A stretch of 64,000 bases of DNA from Metarhizium brunneum (Eukaryota > Ascomycota > Sordariomycetes > Hypocreales > Clavicipitaceae): positions 5,332,001 to 5,396,000 of the forward strand of contig NC_089422.1 in NCBI RefSeq assembly GCF_013426205.1, read 5' to 3'. Positions 12,242 through 23,906 of this stretch are shown in pieces. Each line of letters starts with the position of its first letter. Within the stretch, counting starts at the first letter, position 1. A program made the position numbers and the translations under genes. The notes under the pieces were generated by a model. The model did not search any database, was not told the origin of the DNA, and was given only the letters and a program-made list of their open reading frames with translations.

Positions 12242-13316
12242 GGTGGGCTATATTTCTGAACCGTGTTTCCAGAGCCAGTCGAAATGATGATTGAGGTCGA
12301 AAAGATGATGTTTGATACCGTGAAAATGATGTTTGGGGTCGAAAACGGATGCTGGATTGCGGACGTGATGGGCCGAAGAAATACACCAAAAATCCGTAGT
12401 GTGCACGGCTCTGACCTGGCAGTTAATTCAAGAGTGTCCTGACGAGAAGTTGTGGTGCCTGGATCCTCAGGCACAGATGATGCTACAGTCTAGGTCGCCG
12501 CTCCTCGGCTTAGGGAGCGTGAGCTTGCAGTGGCAAGTGGCACCTCAATTGTACAAGTGGCGCGCGACCAATCAACGCTACGGATGGGTGAACCACACAC
12601 AGATTTAAGTCTGCCCAAGTGCAGTCATCTGATTGTTGTCCCGGCATCCCGAGCCCAATGTTATTAATTCAATGTTGTCCATATTCCGGATTGTCGTATT
12701 CTGCAATCAAGTCAGCCAAACCACTACACTGTTATTGCCGAGAGTCCTCCCAGGTATGGTTTGTCATCACACCCATCGCCAGGCAAACATGCCACTTCAA
12801 CACGAGAGAGCAGTTTACTCATCACATTCAAATGTCCTTCAGAGCCAATAATATTGTATTAGCAAGAGTTCAAAAATATCCACCCTTCTGTCTTTGATGT
12901 GTAGACTTCAGCCACTATCTAAAATGCCTTTCCCCGCGCCCAAACTCTCTCGCAAAGGGTATCCTAGCGATTGCAATATGCCGTCTCCAATGACAAAAAA
13001 AAAATTGACCGATGTGCAAGTTCATTTGTGGTGAGAAAGTGAAATTATATACAAGGGTGCTCACACCCGAAGCAATTCCTTTAAGGATGATAAAGCAAAA
13101 GGTCCGAAACAAGTGGCTTTAGATATGTACAGGAAAAAAAGTCGTGGAGTCATAACATACGGACAAAAATGGAATCCATTACCCAAGTGTAGGAAGAAAG
13201 ATGTTGATAACACTTGCCGCCAATTTGGCGCTCTTGAAAAGGGACGTAGACACCTTGAGCGCTTTGATATAGTCCTCTGATACTCAGGACTAGCATAAGT
13301 AAGTGTAGTGATGTCT
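12242..13316. other. Intergenic region upstream of SAR1
   Basis: Should contain the SAR1 promoter and the 3' flank of the minus-strand gene ending at 13317. No credible coding region was found. A degenerate short tandem repeat sits just upstream of the SAR1 start. Confidence 0.5.
12278..12356. repeat. Degenerate ~20-bp tandem repeat in the SAR1 leader/promoter
   Basis: About four units of the form GTCGAAAA-GATGATGTTTG follow each other with substitutions (units starting near 12279, 12297, 12319 and 12339). It begins 37 bp upstream of the SAR1 ATG, so it lies in the 5' leader or core promoter. Function unknown. Confidence 0.5.
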
Positions 13317-15410
13317 TCAGATAGACATGACATAATTGCCCTGATCCTTCTTGCCAGCCATGAGCAAGCCGAGCTCCTTCATACGCTCGGCGCCTCGCCC
13401 GGGCTGAGGCTTGCGCTCTGGAATTTGGCCACGTCTTGCGCGATTGCAGTACTTTTGGAAAAACTTTTCCTTGCGGCGTTGACGTTTGCGTTCAAGGCCC
13501 TTGACGATGTCAATAGCGCCTCGAAGATGGCAGTCAGAGTCATGGTGATGCTGGTGCCTGGCTGTCTTGCTGCCCTTCATGGGTGGAAACATTGCGGGAG
13601 CTCGAGGCAAAGACTTCGTTTGCGTCATGCCTGGTCGACCAGCCAAGTGAAATTGAACGTGAGGACCTTGTCGTGGCGTCTGCAACGGAGTGTTCATCGC
13701 CTTTGGTGCTGGAGACCGGATTCTCTTGGGAGAATGTCGCCCAAACAATGGCTTAGGAGAGCGACCTCGATTCTTGGGAGCAGGGGAATGATGTCGTCTT
13801 GGTGGCGGAGAGCGATATTTGCGAGGCGATGCCTGTTCGCTCTTTCTTCTTCGGCGGGAGCGGTCCTGGCCATGGTGGAGATCCTCCATCCGGCCTTGAA
13901 CCCATACATCATCATCGCTGTCGTGGTGAACAGGGTTGTAGATTTCCTCCTCGTCATCATTATCAGGATCAGAAGCTGGAAAGCTGGGGTCAATATCTTG
14001 TGGAATGACTCGTAATTTCTCATTGCGGCGAGCTGCCAAGCAAGAAAGATAGGCTTCTTCTAGAGGTCTGTCCTCATCCAAAGTACCACAAACGAAATCG
14101 GTACTGTCGGGCAGATCTGGTGCGTCGGATTCGGCCTTGATACGTCGAGGCCTAGTTCGTCGAGTGCTTGATCGGCTGCCATAGCTAGCGGCCGATGAAT
14201 CAGACTGGGGCTCATTCACCGATGGTCGTCGTATGGGAGCCACGACTTGAATCTGACGGCTAGTGGCATGGCTGGGAGTCCAGAGAACCATGTTTTCATC
14301 CTCTTCTTCATCTTCCTCATCGGAGTCGGCGAAACCAGTCTCAGAGTCGGTGTGATAGCCATCAGAATCTTCTTGAAAATCTTCTTCGCCATCTTCTTCT
14401 AAGTCATCATCATTCTCCCCATCGTCGTCATCCTCCTCCTCCTCTTCATCTTCATCTGAGCCAGCTTCAGCTTCCTCTTCTTCCAATTCTGCCTCCTCTT
14501 CGGCTTCGGCTCCGAGACGACGAAAGTGGTTTTCCTTCGTCAATGTGTCATAGATAGTTAGTCTCGTTGCCGCTGATGAAGGTTGCCTGATCCAATCTTC
14601 TTCGCGAGCTGTACCACTTGCAAATTCGTGAAACTGGGAGCTATCCTTTGCGAGATCCTTGGAGTTGGCACGGAGGAATTTGGGTCGAGCAAGGGTAATC
14701 TTATTTGACAGGCGATGGACGGCAGATGGGCGCGGCGACGTGTGAAGAGCAGTAGAGAGAGCAGACGTCTTTTTAGGAGTTGATGGTGACTCGGAATTCG
14801 TAGCCAAATGAGGCCGTGTGCCGGGATCAGAAATCTGCCTTGGAGGTGTATTTTGAGTTGATGCCGACCCTACATGAGGAGCAAACTTGATGGATGGTCG
14901 TCGGGGAGCCTGGTCTGCAGAAGGTGCCTTTACCATCGCCTCAGCTTGAGCAACGGGAGGTTTGGCAGCGCATGCAAACTGAATACATCGCTTCTTGGGA
15001 GGCTGCGGAGCGGCGGCGACGGCGAGGTGGTTCTTCTCCGCGGTGCCAATTTCATGGTGCAATCGAAGAGCAGCCATCTCGGGGATTGGAGGACTAGGAG
15101 TATTCGTGCGGCAGGGGCTCGTCATACCAGTATCACTAGTGAGATCTGCAGTGGAAGCAACACTGATGTTGCTGGTCATGGATCGTCGCCGTTGAGTGCC
15201 CAAGAGAATGGAATGAGCAGGATGTGAAGGCACCTCCTCTGGTTCAGCCAAGATAGCCTTGGTAAGAAGTGACGATTGGTCCTGAGGACGTCGAATACAC
15301 GTTCTCTCAAACTTCTGATGCCGCTCTGGGGGTTCATCAACGTCCTCAGTTTCCTCTGATGTCAGAGACACCCAAGCTGGAATCTGTGAAGGGGAAGTTG
15401 TAATATCCAT
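13317..15410 (-). CDS. Unknown fungal protein with acidic middle and basic Arg/Ser/Pro-rich tail
   Basis: Single open frame of 697 codons from ATG 15410; the frame is open further upstream, but MDITTSPSQIPAWVSL looks like a natural start. Residues of the first third are Ser/Pro/Thr-rich. The middle holds a long acidic tract (mostly Glu/Asp, encoded around 14290-14500). Then comes a folded-looking segment (DFVCGTLDEDRPLEEAYLSC) and a very basic Arg/Ser/Pro/His tail with several SPKP/SPPP-type repeats, ending in LERKRQRRKEKFFQKYC and a terminal GNYVMSI. The basic tail would suit nuclear or nucleic-acid-associated localisation. I think it belongs to a fungus-specific family of uncharacterised proteins (DUF2457 is the one that comes to mind), but I am not certain. 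No catalytic motif is visible. Confidence 0.8.
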   Translation of the reverse strand: MDITTSPSQIPAWVSLTSEETEDVDEPPERHQKFERTCIRRPQDQSSLLTKAILAEPEEVPSHPAHSILLGTQRRRSMTSNISVASTADLTSDTGMTSPCRTNTPSPPIPEMAALRLHHEIGTAEKNHLAVAAAPQPPKKRCIQFACAAKPPVAQAEAMVKAPSADQAPRRPSIKFAPHVGSASTQNTPPRQISDPGTRPHLATNSESPSTPKKTSALSTALHTSPRPSAVHRLSNKITLARPKFLRANSKDLAKDSSQFHEFASGTAREEDWIRQPSSAATRLTIYDTLTKENHFRRLGAEAEEEAELEEEEAEAGSDEDEEEEEDDDDGENDDDLEEDGEEDFQEDSDGYHTDSETGFADSDEEDEEEDENMVLWTPSHATSRQIQVVAPIRRPSVNEPQSDSSAASYGSRSSTRRTRPRRIKAESDAPDLPDSTDFVCGTLDEDRPLEEAYLSCLAARRNEKLRVIPQDIDPSFPASDPDNDDEEEIYNPVHHDSDDDVWVQGRMEDLHHGQDRSRRRRKSEQASPRKYRSPPPRRHHSPAPKNRGRSPKPLFGRHSPKRIRSPAPKAMNTPLQTPRQGPHVQFHLAGRPGMTQTKSLPRAPAMFPPMKGSKTARHQHHHDSDCHLRGAIDIVKGLERKRQRRKEKFFQKYCNRARRGQIPERKPQPGRGAERMKELGLLMAGKKDQGNYVMSI

Positions 15411-18098
15411 GGTGAGGGTATATAAATTGTTGAGTTCGAATGTAGACAAAGTAAACGGATATGACGGGTCTTGGTCATTACAAGAGAGTGTGTAGGCCAG
15501 CGGCGCAATGTCAAGGAAAGAAGACCTCAGGGTATAGAATCGACACACCAGGAATCGATACTCAGCGAAGCTGTGGCCTTCCTGGGGGAGAAGGAGATAG
15601 AAGTGAGCAGAGTTCTGGTCGTAGACTTGGGAGTGTAGCGTCGCGCAGACGAGAACTACAAGCCAGTGCAGACCTCTACTCTATTGAGAGTGAGGATTTG
15701 ATAAAAAGTTTGGTGGCCCTTAGGACCCGGATGCTATAATCGGAAACAAAACATATTCCAAGAAGTAGGAGCCGAGCAACTGAATGGATCGAATGAAAGA
15801 GTGTCGTCGGGGCGATTTATAAGACACCAAAGGCCGTGTTTGATGCAAGCTGAGGTGCCGCCTTTTCTTTCCCTAGTTGCGAGGTACAAGATTACCTCAC
15901 AAGGAAGATGAACACAAGACGATTCCGTTTGGCTAGAAAAGCGCAGTGGCGTCGCCTTGGTGAGAGGAAGGATGCGGTTGTACTATCCTTGGCAGATTCC
16001 AGATGACGTTTGTCGGATGGTGGCGCGATAGCGATATGCGGAAAAGGACGGCAATCCCAGCAGTCGTGGCAGCAGCGGCGTTGGACAGTCGGCTGGTGGG
16101 AGAGTTGGTGTTGCACGGGTGACCTGGGGCGAAAAAAATAAACGTGAGACCACAGGCACGTCAACCTAAGCAATGTGACGTTGTCGACGTCACAAGGCAA
16201 AACGTCGATAGAGTAAAAACGCAGGCTGCAAATGCCCAATGGGCAAAACGCGGCCGAGACGCAGAGCTGACGAGATGTCAGATGAAGCGCCGAAAGAATT
16301 GCAGCAAAAGCCAATAACCAGAACGTGAGAAAGTGAAGAGGAGGGTGCTTGAGCAGTCGGATGGGAATATAATTGATCGAGGGTGGGCCAGGAGGGCGAG
16401 GAAAAAAAAGCACAGGCGCCGCACTCAAGACAGAAGGAACGACCGGACATGGCTGGGTGGACTCTGACTCCAGTCTCCCGGCTCCTGGCTGCTGGGTGCG
16501 GTCAAGTGCGGCCAACGGGTCTTGCGGGCTCCAGGCTCGAGGCTTGGGGCGTGGTGGCCGAAAGTCGAGTCGCTGCCGGTGGAGCAGGAGGGTCAGAAGT
16601 CTAGCTTTTACCCGCCCAGCACTTGCAGCCCGTCTTGCCCGGACAGCGCTAATCGAAATGGAGCCGAGAGGGGCTCATGGGCTCATGACCGAGATTGAAT
16701 TGACAACCGCACGGAGTACAGCAACAGGCACGGCGAAATTGGCGGCGCAGCCAAGTACCACACGGCATAAATATTACCACACCACACGGGACACGACTGC
16801 ACACCGCACTTGAATACTGAGATTGGCATGCGACATGGCCTGCTTGGCGGAGGCTCGGCCGCTTCGCCTTGCTGCTGAGCCCTGCAGACATGATCAAGAC
16901 GACCATTCCCATCATGGCCAGTTGCGTCTGACAGGCTGACGGACTGGCGCAGGCTTGTCAGAGCTCCCAGTCCCCGAAGTGTCCAAGGGCATGAAGTACA
17001 AAGGTTTCTCCCGTCCCAAATCACCACATTGCAACACGGGGGTCATCCGACGGCAGAATGACAGGTGGAAATAGTAGGTGCGCTTGTGCAGCATTCGAAG
17101 ATAGTTTGGCAGCCAAGGCTACTACCCAGGTAGAGAGGACTCCCGTGCTGATCCAGGGCTGATCTGCTCCCGTAGCCAGCCAGCACTGCAGGAGAGGAGG
17201 GACATCTGGAGGGCTCTTCATGGCGAGTGTGGCGACAGGGCTTCACTTGGGATGAACAGGAAACCCAACTAGAATGCTGTGAGGCGTCGACAGACGTTCT
17301 CCTCGTTCCCTAGGACCGTGCCACGACCAGAGTACAGTGCGACAGTGCTTTCGGCGATTCACGGGCCACCAGACTCATGCCTGCTTCCAACCAGACACGT
17401 TCAGCGCCATTGGCTCCCTGAGAGCCACTGACTGACTAGTGTTGACTACCTGCTTAGCTATGCTCAATCCCTGAGCATTTGAAACTCGGAAAGCACCGGG
17501 GTCGCTTTGGCCGACAGCCTTAACATGCAGAAATCTTCAATGTTCCAAGCACGCATACTGTCCTGTGCACGGTACGCGCAGGCGCCAGACCACCGCCCTC
17601 CTTTTCCTAGTAGCCAAGCAGGCCCCGCTGTTTGGCCTTTTATACTTTGTCCTCCGTCCTATGTACATACTCCGTACTCCGTACATACATACGTATTTCG
17701 TACTTGGCTGCTTGACTGCCCTTGTTGGTGTCCGCTCAAAACATTCGAGACACGTGCATGCAACCAATCCAAGCATGGTGGGAGCATGTCGCCATGCCGT
17801 CCTCGTCAGCATTCTAGCACCTCGTCTAGCCATTCAGCCAAGTCCACCCTACGCCCTCAGCTCCAAGCCGAAGCTCGCCTCGCCTGGACAAACCGGCCCT
17901 TTGGTCCTTGAAACTCTGTATGCCCACAGCAGGCTTTGGCAGTATACAGTGTCAGTTAGTGCGAATTCGCTCGCAGTATTCGTGTGTACGCCTCTTTACC
18001 GTAACCACAAAAACGAGGGCGTCGGTGACAACTGCCACCTAGGTGTGTGTACACCAGACGCATTCTAAAGTTGGTAGATGGACCATGGCCACCTGTTG
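15411..18098. other. Gene-poor intergenic region
   Basis: The stretch from 15411 to about 16500 probably contains the promoter and long leader of the gene at 13317. Reading frames here have no recognisable composition or motif. Overlapping TACTCCGTA motifs occur at 17668-17683. I see nothing else to annotate. Confidence 0.45.
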
Positions 18099-18720
18099 CT
18101 ATAATACATAGCAACTACCTAACCTAGGTACCGAGGACATATGGGCATAGTATATACATCCATCACAACACGAAATTAGAGGCGGATACGGAAACCAGTC
18201 CTCTGCAATATCGGGGTGCGGTTCGTGGCCAGCGATACGGAGCTCAAGCGTTCCATTGAGCATCAAGTTACGAGGTGATACATCACAATGGACCACTGGC
18301 CGCACTACAGCCAGTGCCTCCACTACCTGTACTGCCCGGTCCTGTTTTTGTTTAGCCGTGACGCTGTTCGTATGTCTTCTGATCTACAATTCAAAGTCAC
18401 CATTCTCAAGGGATTATAGGACTGGGCTGTGGGAGTTCGCGTCCCGGTTCATCAATGAGGGAACATGGGCATTATTTCCAATGCGCTGGAAGACCTCAGC
18501 CTCTGTCATGTGTTCCTGGCGGCATCTTTTCTCTTGGCGAGGGCAATATGGTTTCGGTTTCGGATACTGACGGTGCTTAGGCTGAGCTTCCCAACGCGTG
18601 ATGTCGCTCCGGTGCCGATAAATTGGCCTTTGGTGATGTAGTATATTTCTCCATCATGCATCTTGTGTTGAGCTAGGATCTGAAAAAGCTGAATCTGGAA
18701 AGGGCGGCGACAACTCTCGT
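18099..18720 (-). pseudogene. Degenerate protein kinase gene
   Basis: Pieces of one kinase domain appear in order on the minus strand but in different frames. First comes a glycine-rich loop, YYITKGQFIGTGATSRVGKL (about 18640-18580). Next is an alpha-C-like segment, MTEAEVFQRIGNNAHVPSL (about 18510-18450). After that, two in-frame stops (18416-18414, TAA; 18386-18384, TAG) interrupt the sequence. Finally a catalytic loop, VVHCDVSPRNLMLNGTLELR (about 18295-18235), follows in yet another frame. The HCDVSPRN form is typical of the fungal lineage-specific kinases of simple architecture. There are at least two frameshifts. Both stops could come from CAA and CAG, the CpA-to-TpA change favoured by repeat-induced point mutation. 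No function is expected. Confidence 0.7.
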
Positions 18721-20270
18721 CGCCATGCTGCGACTCCGAGACGCGATGGTATGTCACTACTTGACGAATTTTGGGTGTCGCGAAGTTGCCATAGTGACTT
18801 GCAGGGTCGAGCATCATCAAGGCACAGGGTTCAATGTTGGGCAGCTTTGGCAGCAAGGCTACAGAGCGCATGGCAACATTGAAGGACGCACTGTGCTGTC
18901 TCACCTAGAGAACCAAGGCAGGTACGGATATGGAGTCCTCAAGTGCTCGAGTCAAAAAATTATTACTACAGGCCGTTGAGAACCAGTGGCAGTAGGGATT
19001 GGCCTCTTTGTTTGTAACAAGACTAAGGCGCCCTCGGTAAGTCATCAATGGGCACAATGCTGGTCTATTGATGTTTCGTCCAGTCGAACATTCAACTCAA
19101 ACAGTGCCCTGGCTCGGTGCTCAGCCGTGTCTTTCACAGGTGTCATTGGAAGTGTCCATTGACCTGGACCGTCGCATTGAATTCGGTCCGTCGTACGGCA
19201 ATGGTCTGCGCACAAGGGACTAGTATAACGAGTAGCTCGACAAAGTTGCAGACATCAAGGCACTGGACCTTTTCGGCCGACACAGGGTTGTTCTGGAACT
19301 CGCCCGTCTGTGTCACCACTGGCGAAGGGTGTGTGATTGGGCCTTCGAACCATTGAGCCATTTAGTAACCATGTCGCAGAAACAAACCCGCCGACAGACA
19401 CGCGTTTCGACGCCATAGATCTAGGCTTACTCCATTCAGTAGGCGCTAGTGAATGAAAAATATGCTAGGGCAAACAAGTTGTATGTATGAGGGATATCCG
19501 ACAAATTAAGGAGGGAAAACCAAAAAACAAGGCGCCACTTGTAAGGACGACGCTACCAACCCAACACAACACATGGTCTGGCTCATAATTGCACCCTTTT
19601 CTGCCAGCACGCGGCGTCTGGCTACCCAGAATAGCACTGCGTACGGCGTGCCAGACACGTACAATCTCTCTCTGATGGCTGGCGGGTTTGCTGGAATGCC
19701 CATCTCGAGCGAGGTGGCGCCGATCTGCACGTTGCCAGATTGACGGTATGGTAATACAACAGCACCGCGTGCGTGTAGGAAGATGCCGCAAAGGGAAGAG
19801 CACCAACCCATTGGCGCTTGCAACGCATGGTGTCTGGGACAAGAGCTGAATCGATGAATATCCTCCTGGTCATTCCAGAGAGGCCTACTGCGTCGCGGTG
19901 TCCTCCCTCCCCCCTATCCCCACGGGTTATGACGACAGTGCTTCCGGCTGCAAGCCATCTGCATGTGAGTATGATGGGTGGTGGTGCAGCAGATAGTCCA
20001 TCGTGACTAGCATCTCAAAATGGCTGAGACACGCGAAAAGGTTGGTGCCAAAATCCGCACTTGGCGCTGAATGAGGCGGCTCTCGTTGCACGTATTTGTA
20101 CACAGCAAAGACGAGCTGTCGAAACGGGGGCTGCCATTTACATCCTTAGACGGCGCACGACTGGTGCCGTGCGGTGATGCTACATGTATTATGACGACAA
20201 ACCCCCTTGTGAACCGAGAGTCTATTGGCCACCATCTTGGCCAATTTGAACTCGACTCTGACTAGTATCT

Positions 20271-20303
<33 letters not shown>

Positions 20304-20969
20304 CAGGGAACGTTTGGCTAGAACCGAGGCAGCTCGTCTATGTACGGGATCTGCATGCATGCAATTGATCCATCACTTGTTTCAATGCCCAGGGCTGCAC
20401 TATGCACATGCCCATTCAGCGGGATCTACATATCTAGTCGAATAAACCCTCGCCAACTCAAGATAATAGACCGATTGAAGCTCCAGTGAGGAGGGTGTTT
20501 AGAGATTGGGAGCAGAACGAAACCATGCGGCGCCTCCGTACCACTCGGTACCTCAATCTAGCCGTGCTCACCCCTTCCAGTCATGTCACGACTTTGGTCC
20601 TTATTTGGCTTTCTACGGAGCACTCAGTTGATCTTTAGCAATGCAATAGTAGTAGTAGATGAAAAGACCCTGTCAAGTGCTGGCTTCGTCTCATGACATT
20701 CTAGAGGACCAGGGATGTTCTCGAAGCGAATGAACTCCTACCCCGCATCTTGAGCTCAAGGTGATTGCTTCGCGGCTTGAGCGCGTACGAGGAATACCAC
20801 GTCGACGTACAACACAGGCCAGGAACTCCACGAAGAGGACGCACCTCCGAGTTGACCAGTGACGGAAGTGACATGTGGGGTGCCTTTGATCTTCGTCTAC
20901 TCCGCAGCTCGATGCAGATTGCTCTGTTGCAAGGTGTGTGGACGGCTCGTTTCGAAGCTTGCGTTGGCA
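18721..20969. other. Gene-poor intergenic region with a CTGT microsatellite
   Basis: No recognisable gene. The minus-strand frame at 19361-19143 (72 codons) and others nearby have no motif or splice context that I can support. A CTGT tandem repeat is annotated separately. Confidence 0.4.
20269..20303 (+). repeat. (CTGT)n microsatellite
   Basis: Seven consecutive CTGT units followed by one CCGT variant and CTG, in gene-free DNA. Confidence 0.9.
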
Positions 20970-21698
20970 TTACCCACGAGTCACACTCTCCGCTCGGCAT
21001 TGCAGAGCCGTGGCGCCACCGTGAAACTTCCCAGCCCGGCCAGACACCTTTCGAGCCAAGAGCGAGTTCACTCTAGCGGTGAGAAGACGACCGCCGAGGA
21101 GCCACAGAACGAAGCCAGAAGGGTTGTGGGCCGCGTGGTGATTCTTGACGATGGTGATCACAACCACGCCGGCCATCTCGCGAGCAATACCGAGCACAAA
21201 GGAAATCGATAAGCCGCACACGAGTTGTTGGAGCAATGCGGAGTGATCAACAGGTATGCGTCCTATCCTTGCCAAACCCCCGTGTTCGAAACAAGTTGCA
21301 TTTAGCCCGGCCCATGCTTTGGTATTTGTTGGTATGGAAGCAGGCATTGTACAAAGCACAAATATCCATAATGGCATGGCTATGCTTTTGCAGAGACGCG
21401 GACAGATGTGGCCCCGATGCGTTTCTGTACAACATGTCGCACAGCTTGATAAACTTGTACTAACCATAAATTCACAGGCCTTTCCAGATGTAACATGCGG
21501 AGAAATCCTTCGGGAAATCAACACCATCCATCGCTTGTGATACGTCCAAATGGCACCATCGGCCGGGGCGTCAATGACACCGTATTGATGCAGGACCCTG
21601 GATTCAATCCGACCCGTGCCCATTGCACAGACAATTCGTTTCAGCCCATGAATAGCTCGGTGTGGGCTGGCACCAGTACTAATATCGGGGTGACGCAA
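20970..21698 (-). CDS. Hypothetical open frame, doubtful
   Basis: A 242-codon open frame on the minus strand. I recognise no family. Near its end it holds a hydrophobic stretch (LVCGLSISFVLGIAREMAGV). An overlapping minus-strand frame (about 21435-21247) also looks protein-like (HAIMDICALYNACFHTNKYQ), which suggests either a spliced gene read in two frames or a decayed one. A possible acceptor precedes that second frame. I cannot propose a consistent exon structure, so this may be a shadow or a remnant. Confidence 0.2.
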   Translation of the reverse strand: MRHPDISTGASPHRAIHGLKRIVCAMGTGRIESRVLHQYGVIDAPADGAIWTYHKRWMVLISRRISPHVTSGKACEFMVSTSLSSCATCCTETHRGHICPRLCKSIAMPLWIFVLCTMPASIPTNTKAWAGLNATCFEHGGLARIGRIPVDHSALLQQLVCGLSISFVLGIAREMAGVVVITIVKNHHAAHNPSGFVLWLLGGRLLTARVNSLLARKVSGRAGKFHGGATALQCRAESVTRG

Positions 21699-23036
21699 TA
21701 GTCATGGGTGCTTCACGAGGTTTGAGAGCAATGCCATCTGACGACGATGCTGAATTTCTCAAACACGAACAGCCAATCGTGGCACGTCCTCGATGTCACC
21801 CACCTGAGACAAACGCCGAGGCTCATCTCAAAGTACTCTTTCTTTTTTTTTTATGTTGCTTCGGTGCGTCACAGCGGCCAGAGTTAAATTCTAATCATAA
21901 ATTTGCACAGACAGGACTGAAAGCTACGGTCGGGAAGTGGGTTTTTGGCCTTTGCCGTCTAGCACCGGGAGCGTTGTGAAATTTCCGAGATTCGACGTGA
22001 GGATACGATACATACCGAGCACCCGTGCAACAAGGAGGAGCTGAAATTCCAGGTAGTATGCTAAAAACTAACAAACCCCATTTGTATTTTGCCAGATATT
22101 ACAGTAGCGCGCCTTCATGGCGATCAGCATGCGATTACGGTACATACTACACGGAGATGCGACGCTGTTCTATCCTCGTACTCTCATCATTTGTCAGAGC
22201 AGCTTGGCACGTATGCCGGCACAGGCAATTCTTAACAGCATAGTAGTATCATTATTCAACGCACTGCGGTAGTTTCCGTCAGGGATGAGGCACGGCTTTT
22301 GCCAGTCTATTGTGTCCGGGGACTCCGACACTTTAGAAAGCATCAAGTTATTTCCTGTTTGTTAGTATGGCGCGAATTGGAATGCACTCTGGACATGGAG
22401 GTAGAATGGATGTCGTCTCCCGGTTAGCCACGCGCGGTAGGATAGAGCTAGTGGTAGTTTCTTCGTGGAGCATCTCTTGATACGTGGCAAGCTCGGTTCT
22501 TACACAAGGATAAGCCACAGCATCTCCCCAGTCGCATGGATTTGGTCGCCGCCACTAGGGGAATGTTCTTGGCGTGATTGTAAAGATCGACGTCAGAAAA
22601 GGATCGCCCAAGTGCCAGCGAACCTAAGAGTCGAATGGGTGAACGGAATCATCTTGACATCAGAGGGTTTGGTGTAGGGTAAGCTATAAGTTAGATACTG
22701 CTTCCCACATGTACCACATGCTTTCCAACAAGCTGCAATACTGGTTCAAAATACCACCATGCAAAACAGCACGACATTTCCATCCATATAGTCTTCAAAC
22801 AGACGTGATTTTGACACTGATCGACCAAGTGCCATCCCACTGTTGCTTGCCGCATGACAACACTCAAAATCGCACTTCGGGATGAAACCAAAGAAGCCAC
22901 GTGCACAAACACGTGACGGAATCGGTCGGATTTTCCCGCTAGCCGAACAGCCTGGCGTCCCGGTAAAGAATCGTTACAGAGGACCTCATTTGAGCTCACG
23001 TTCAATTAACATCTCAATCACCCCCTCCAATTCATC
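21699..23036. other. Intergenic region upstream of ATP16
   Basis: Should contain the ATP16 promoter just before 23037. No credible gene seen. Confidence 0.45.
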
Positions 23037-23906
23037 ATGAACTCCCTCCGCCTCGCCCGTGCGGCTGTTCGAGCTCGCCCTGCAGCCTTTCGGGCTGTCT
23101 CCCAGCGGAGAACTTACGCTGAGGCCGTTCCCGACAAGGTAGAAACCGAACCCCGAAAGCATTGAAATATCGCGAACCCCATGAGGCATAACTAACCTGT
23201 TTCTCCAGATCAAGCTGTCTCTGTCCCTGCCTCACCAGGTATGAAGTCCCCGATGAAGAAAAAGCGATTGCGAATAATATGAATGCGCAATTGGGCCCTG
23301 AGCCCGTTCCTTTGGCATCCCCGCCCGCGCGACAGAAATCGGAATACGGCTAATTAACGCAACTCTTCCTATAGTCCATCTACCGATCCCAGGACGTTGT
23401 TCAGGTCAACATCCCCGCCGAGTCTGGTGAAATGGGTGTCTTGGCCAACCACGTTCCTTCCATTGAGCAGCTCAAGCCTGGTATTGTTGAGGTGGTTGAG
23501 GAGAGCGCTGGTTCTAAGCAATTCTTCCGTATGTGGCGCCCCGTTCTTCATCGATATTTAGACACACCGGTCGGAGGGCATTGGCCCAGTAAGTTGGTGT
23601 CAGGACATGGGCTAACAACGAATTGCAGTCGCTGGTGGATTCGCCACCGTTCAGCCCAACTCTACCATGAGCATCAACGCTATCGAGGGTTACCCCTTGG
23701 AGGACTTCAGCGCCGAGGCGATCCGAGCTGGTATTGCTGAGGCCCAGAAGGTTGCCAGCGGCAGCGGAAGCGAGCAGGATATTGCTGAGGCTAAGATTGA
23801 GCTGGAGGTGCGTTGTTACCAACCAACAGCATTGTTCGCGTTGCGATTTGAGTTGCATACTAACTCGTGGCAGGTTCTTGAGACTCTTGCTGCCCATGTG
23901 AAATAG
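23037..23906 (+). CDS. ATP16: Mitochondrial ATP synthase delta subunit (F1 central stalk)
   Basis: Exons 23037-23138, 23209-23238, 23375-23528, 23629-23807 and 23874-23906 join to 165 codons, the usual fungal length. The product is part of the F1 rotor stalk, homologous to bacterial epsilon, on the matrix side of the inner membrane. The N-terminus (MNSLRLARAAVRARPAAFRA) is rich in Arg and Ala without acids, a typical mitochondrial presequence, followed by RRTYAE. The mature part reads IKLSLSLPHQSIYRSQDVVQ, VNIPAESGEMGVLANHVPSI, EQLKPGIVEVVEE and FLAGGFATVQPNS, the conserved beta-sandwich. The two C-terminal helices follow (EAIRAGIAEAQK, ending VLETLAAHVK). Donors and acceptors are canonical, with CTAAC-type branch points in several introns. 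Exon 2 is only 30 nt. Confidence 0.96.

Noticed and set aside
15892..16515. 207-codon minus-strand open frame
   Set aside because: Pro/Ser/Leu-rich translation of a pyrimidine-rich leader; no motif and no splice logic.
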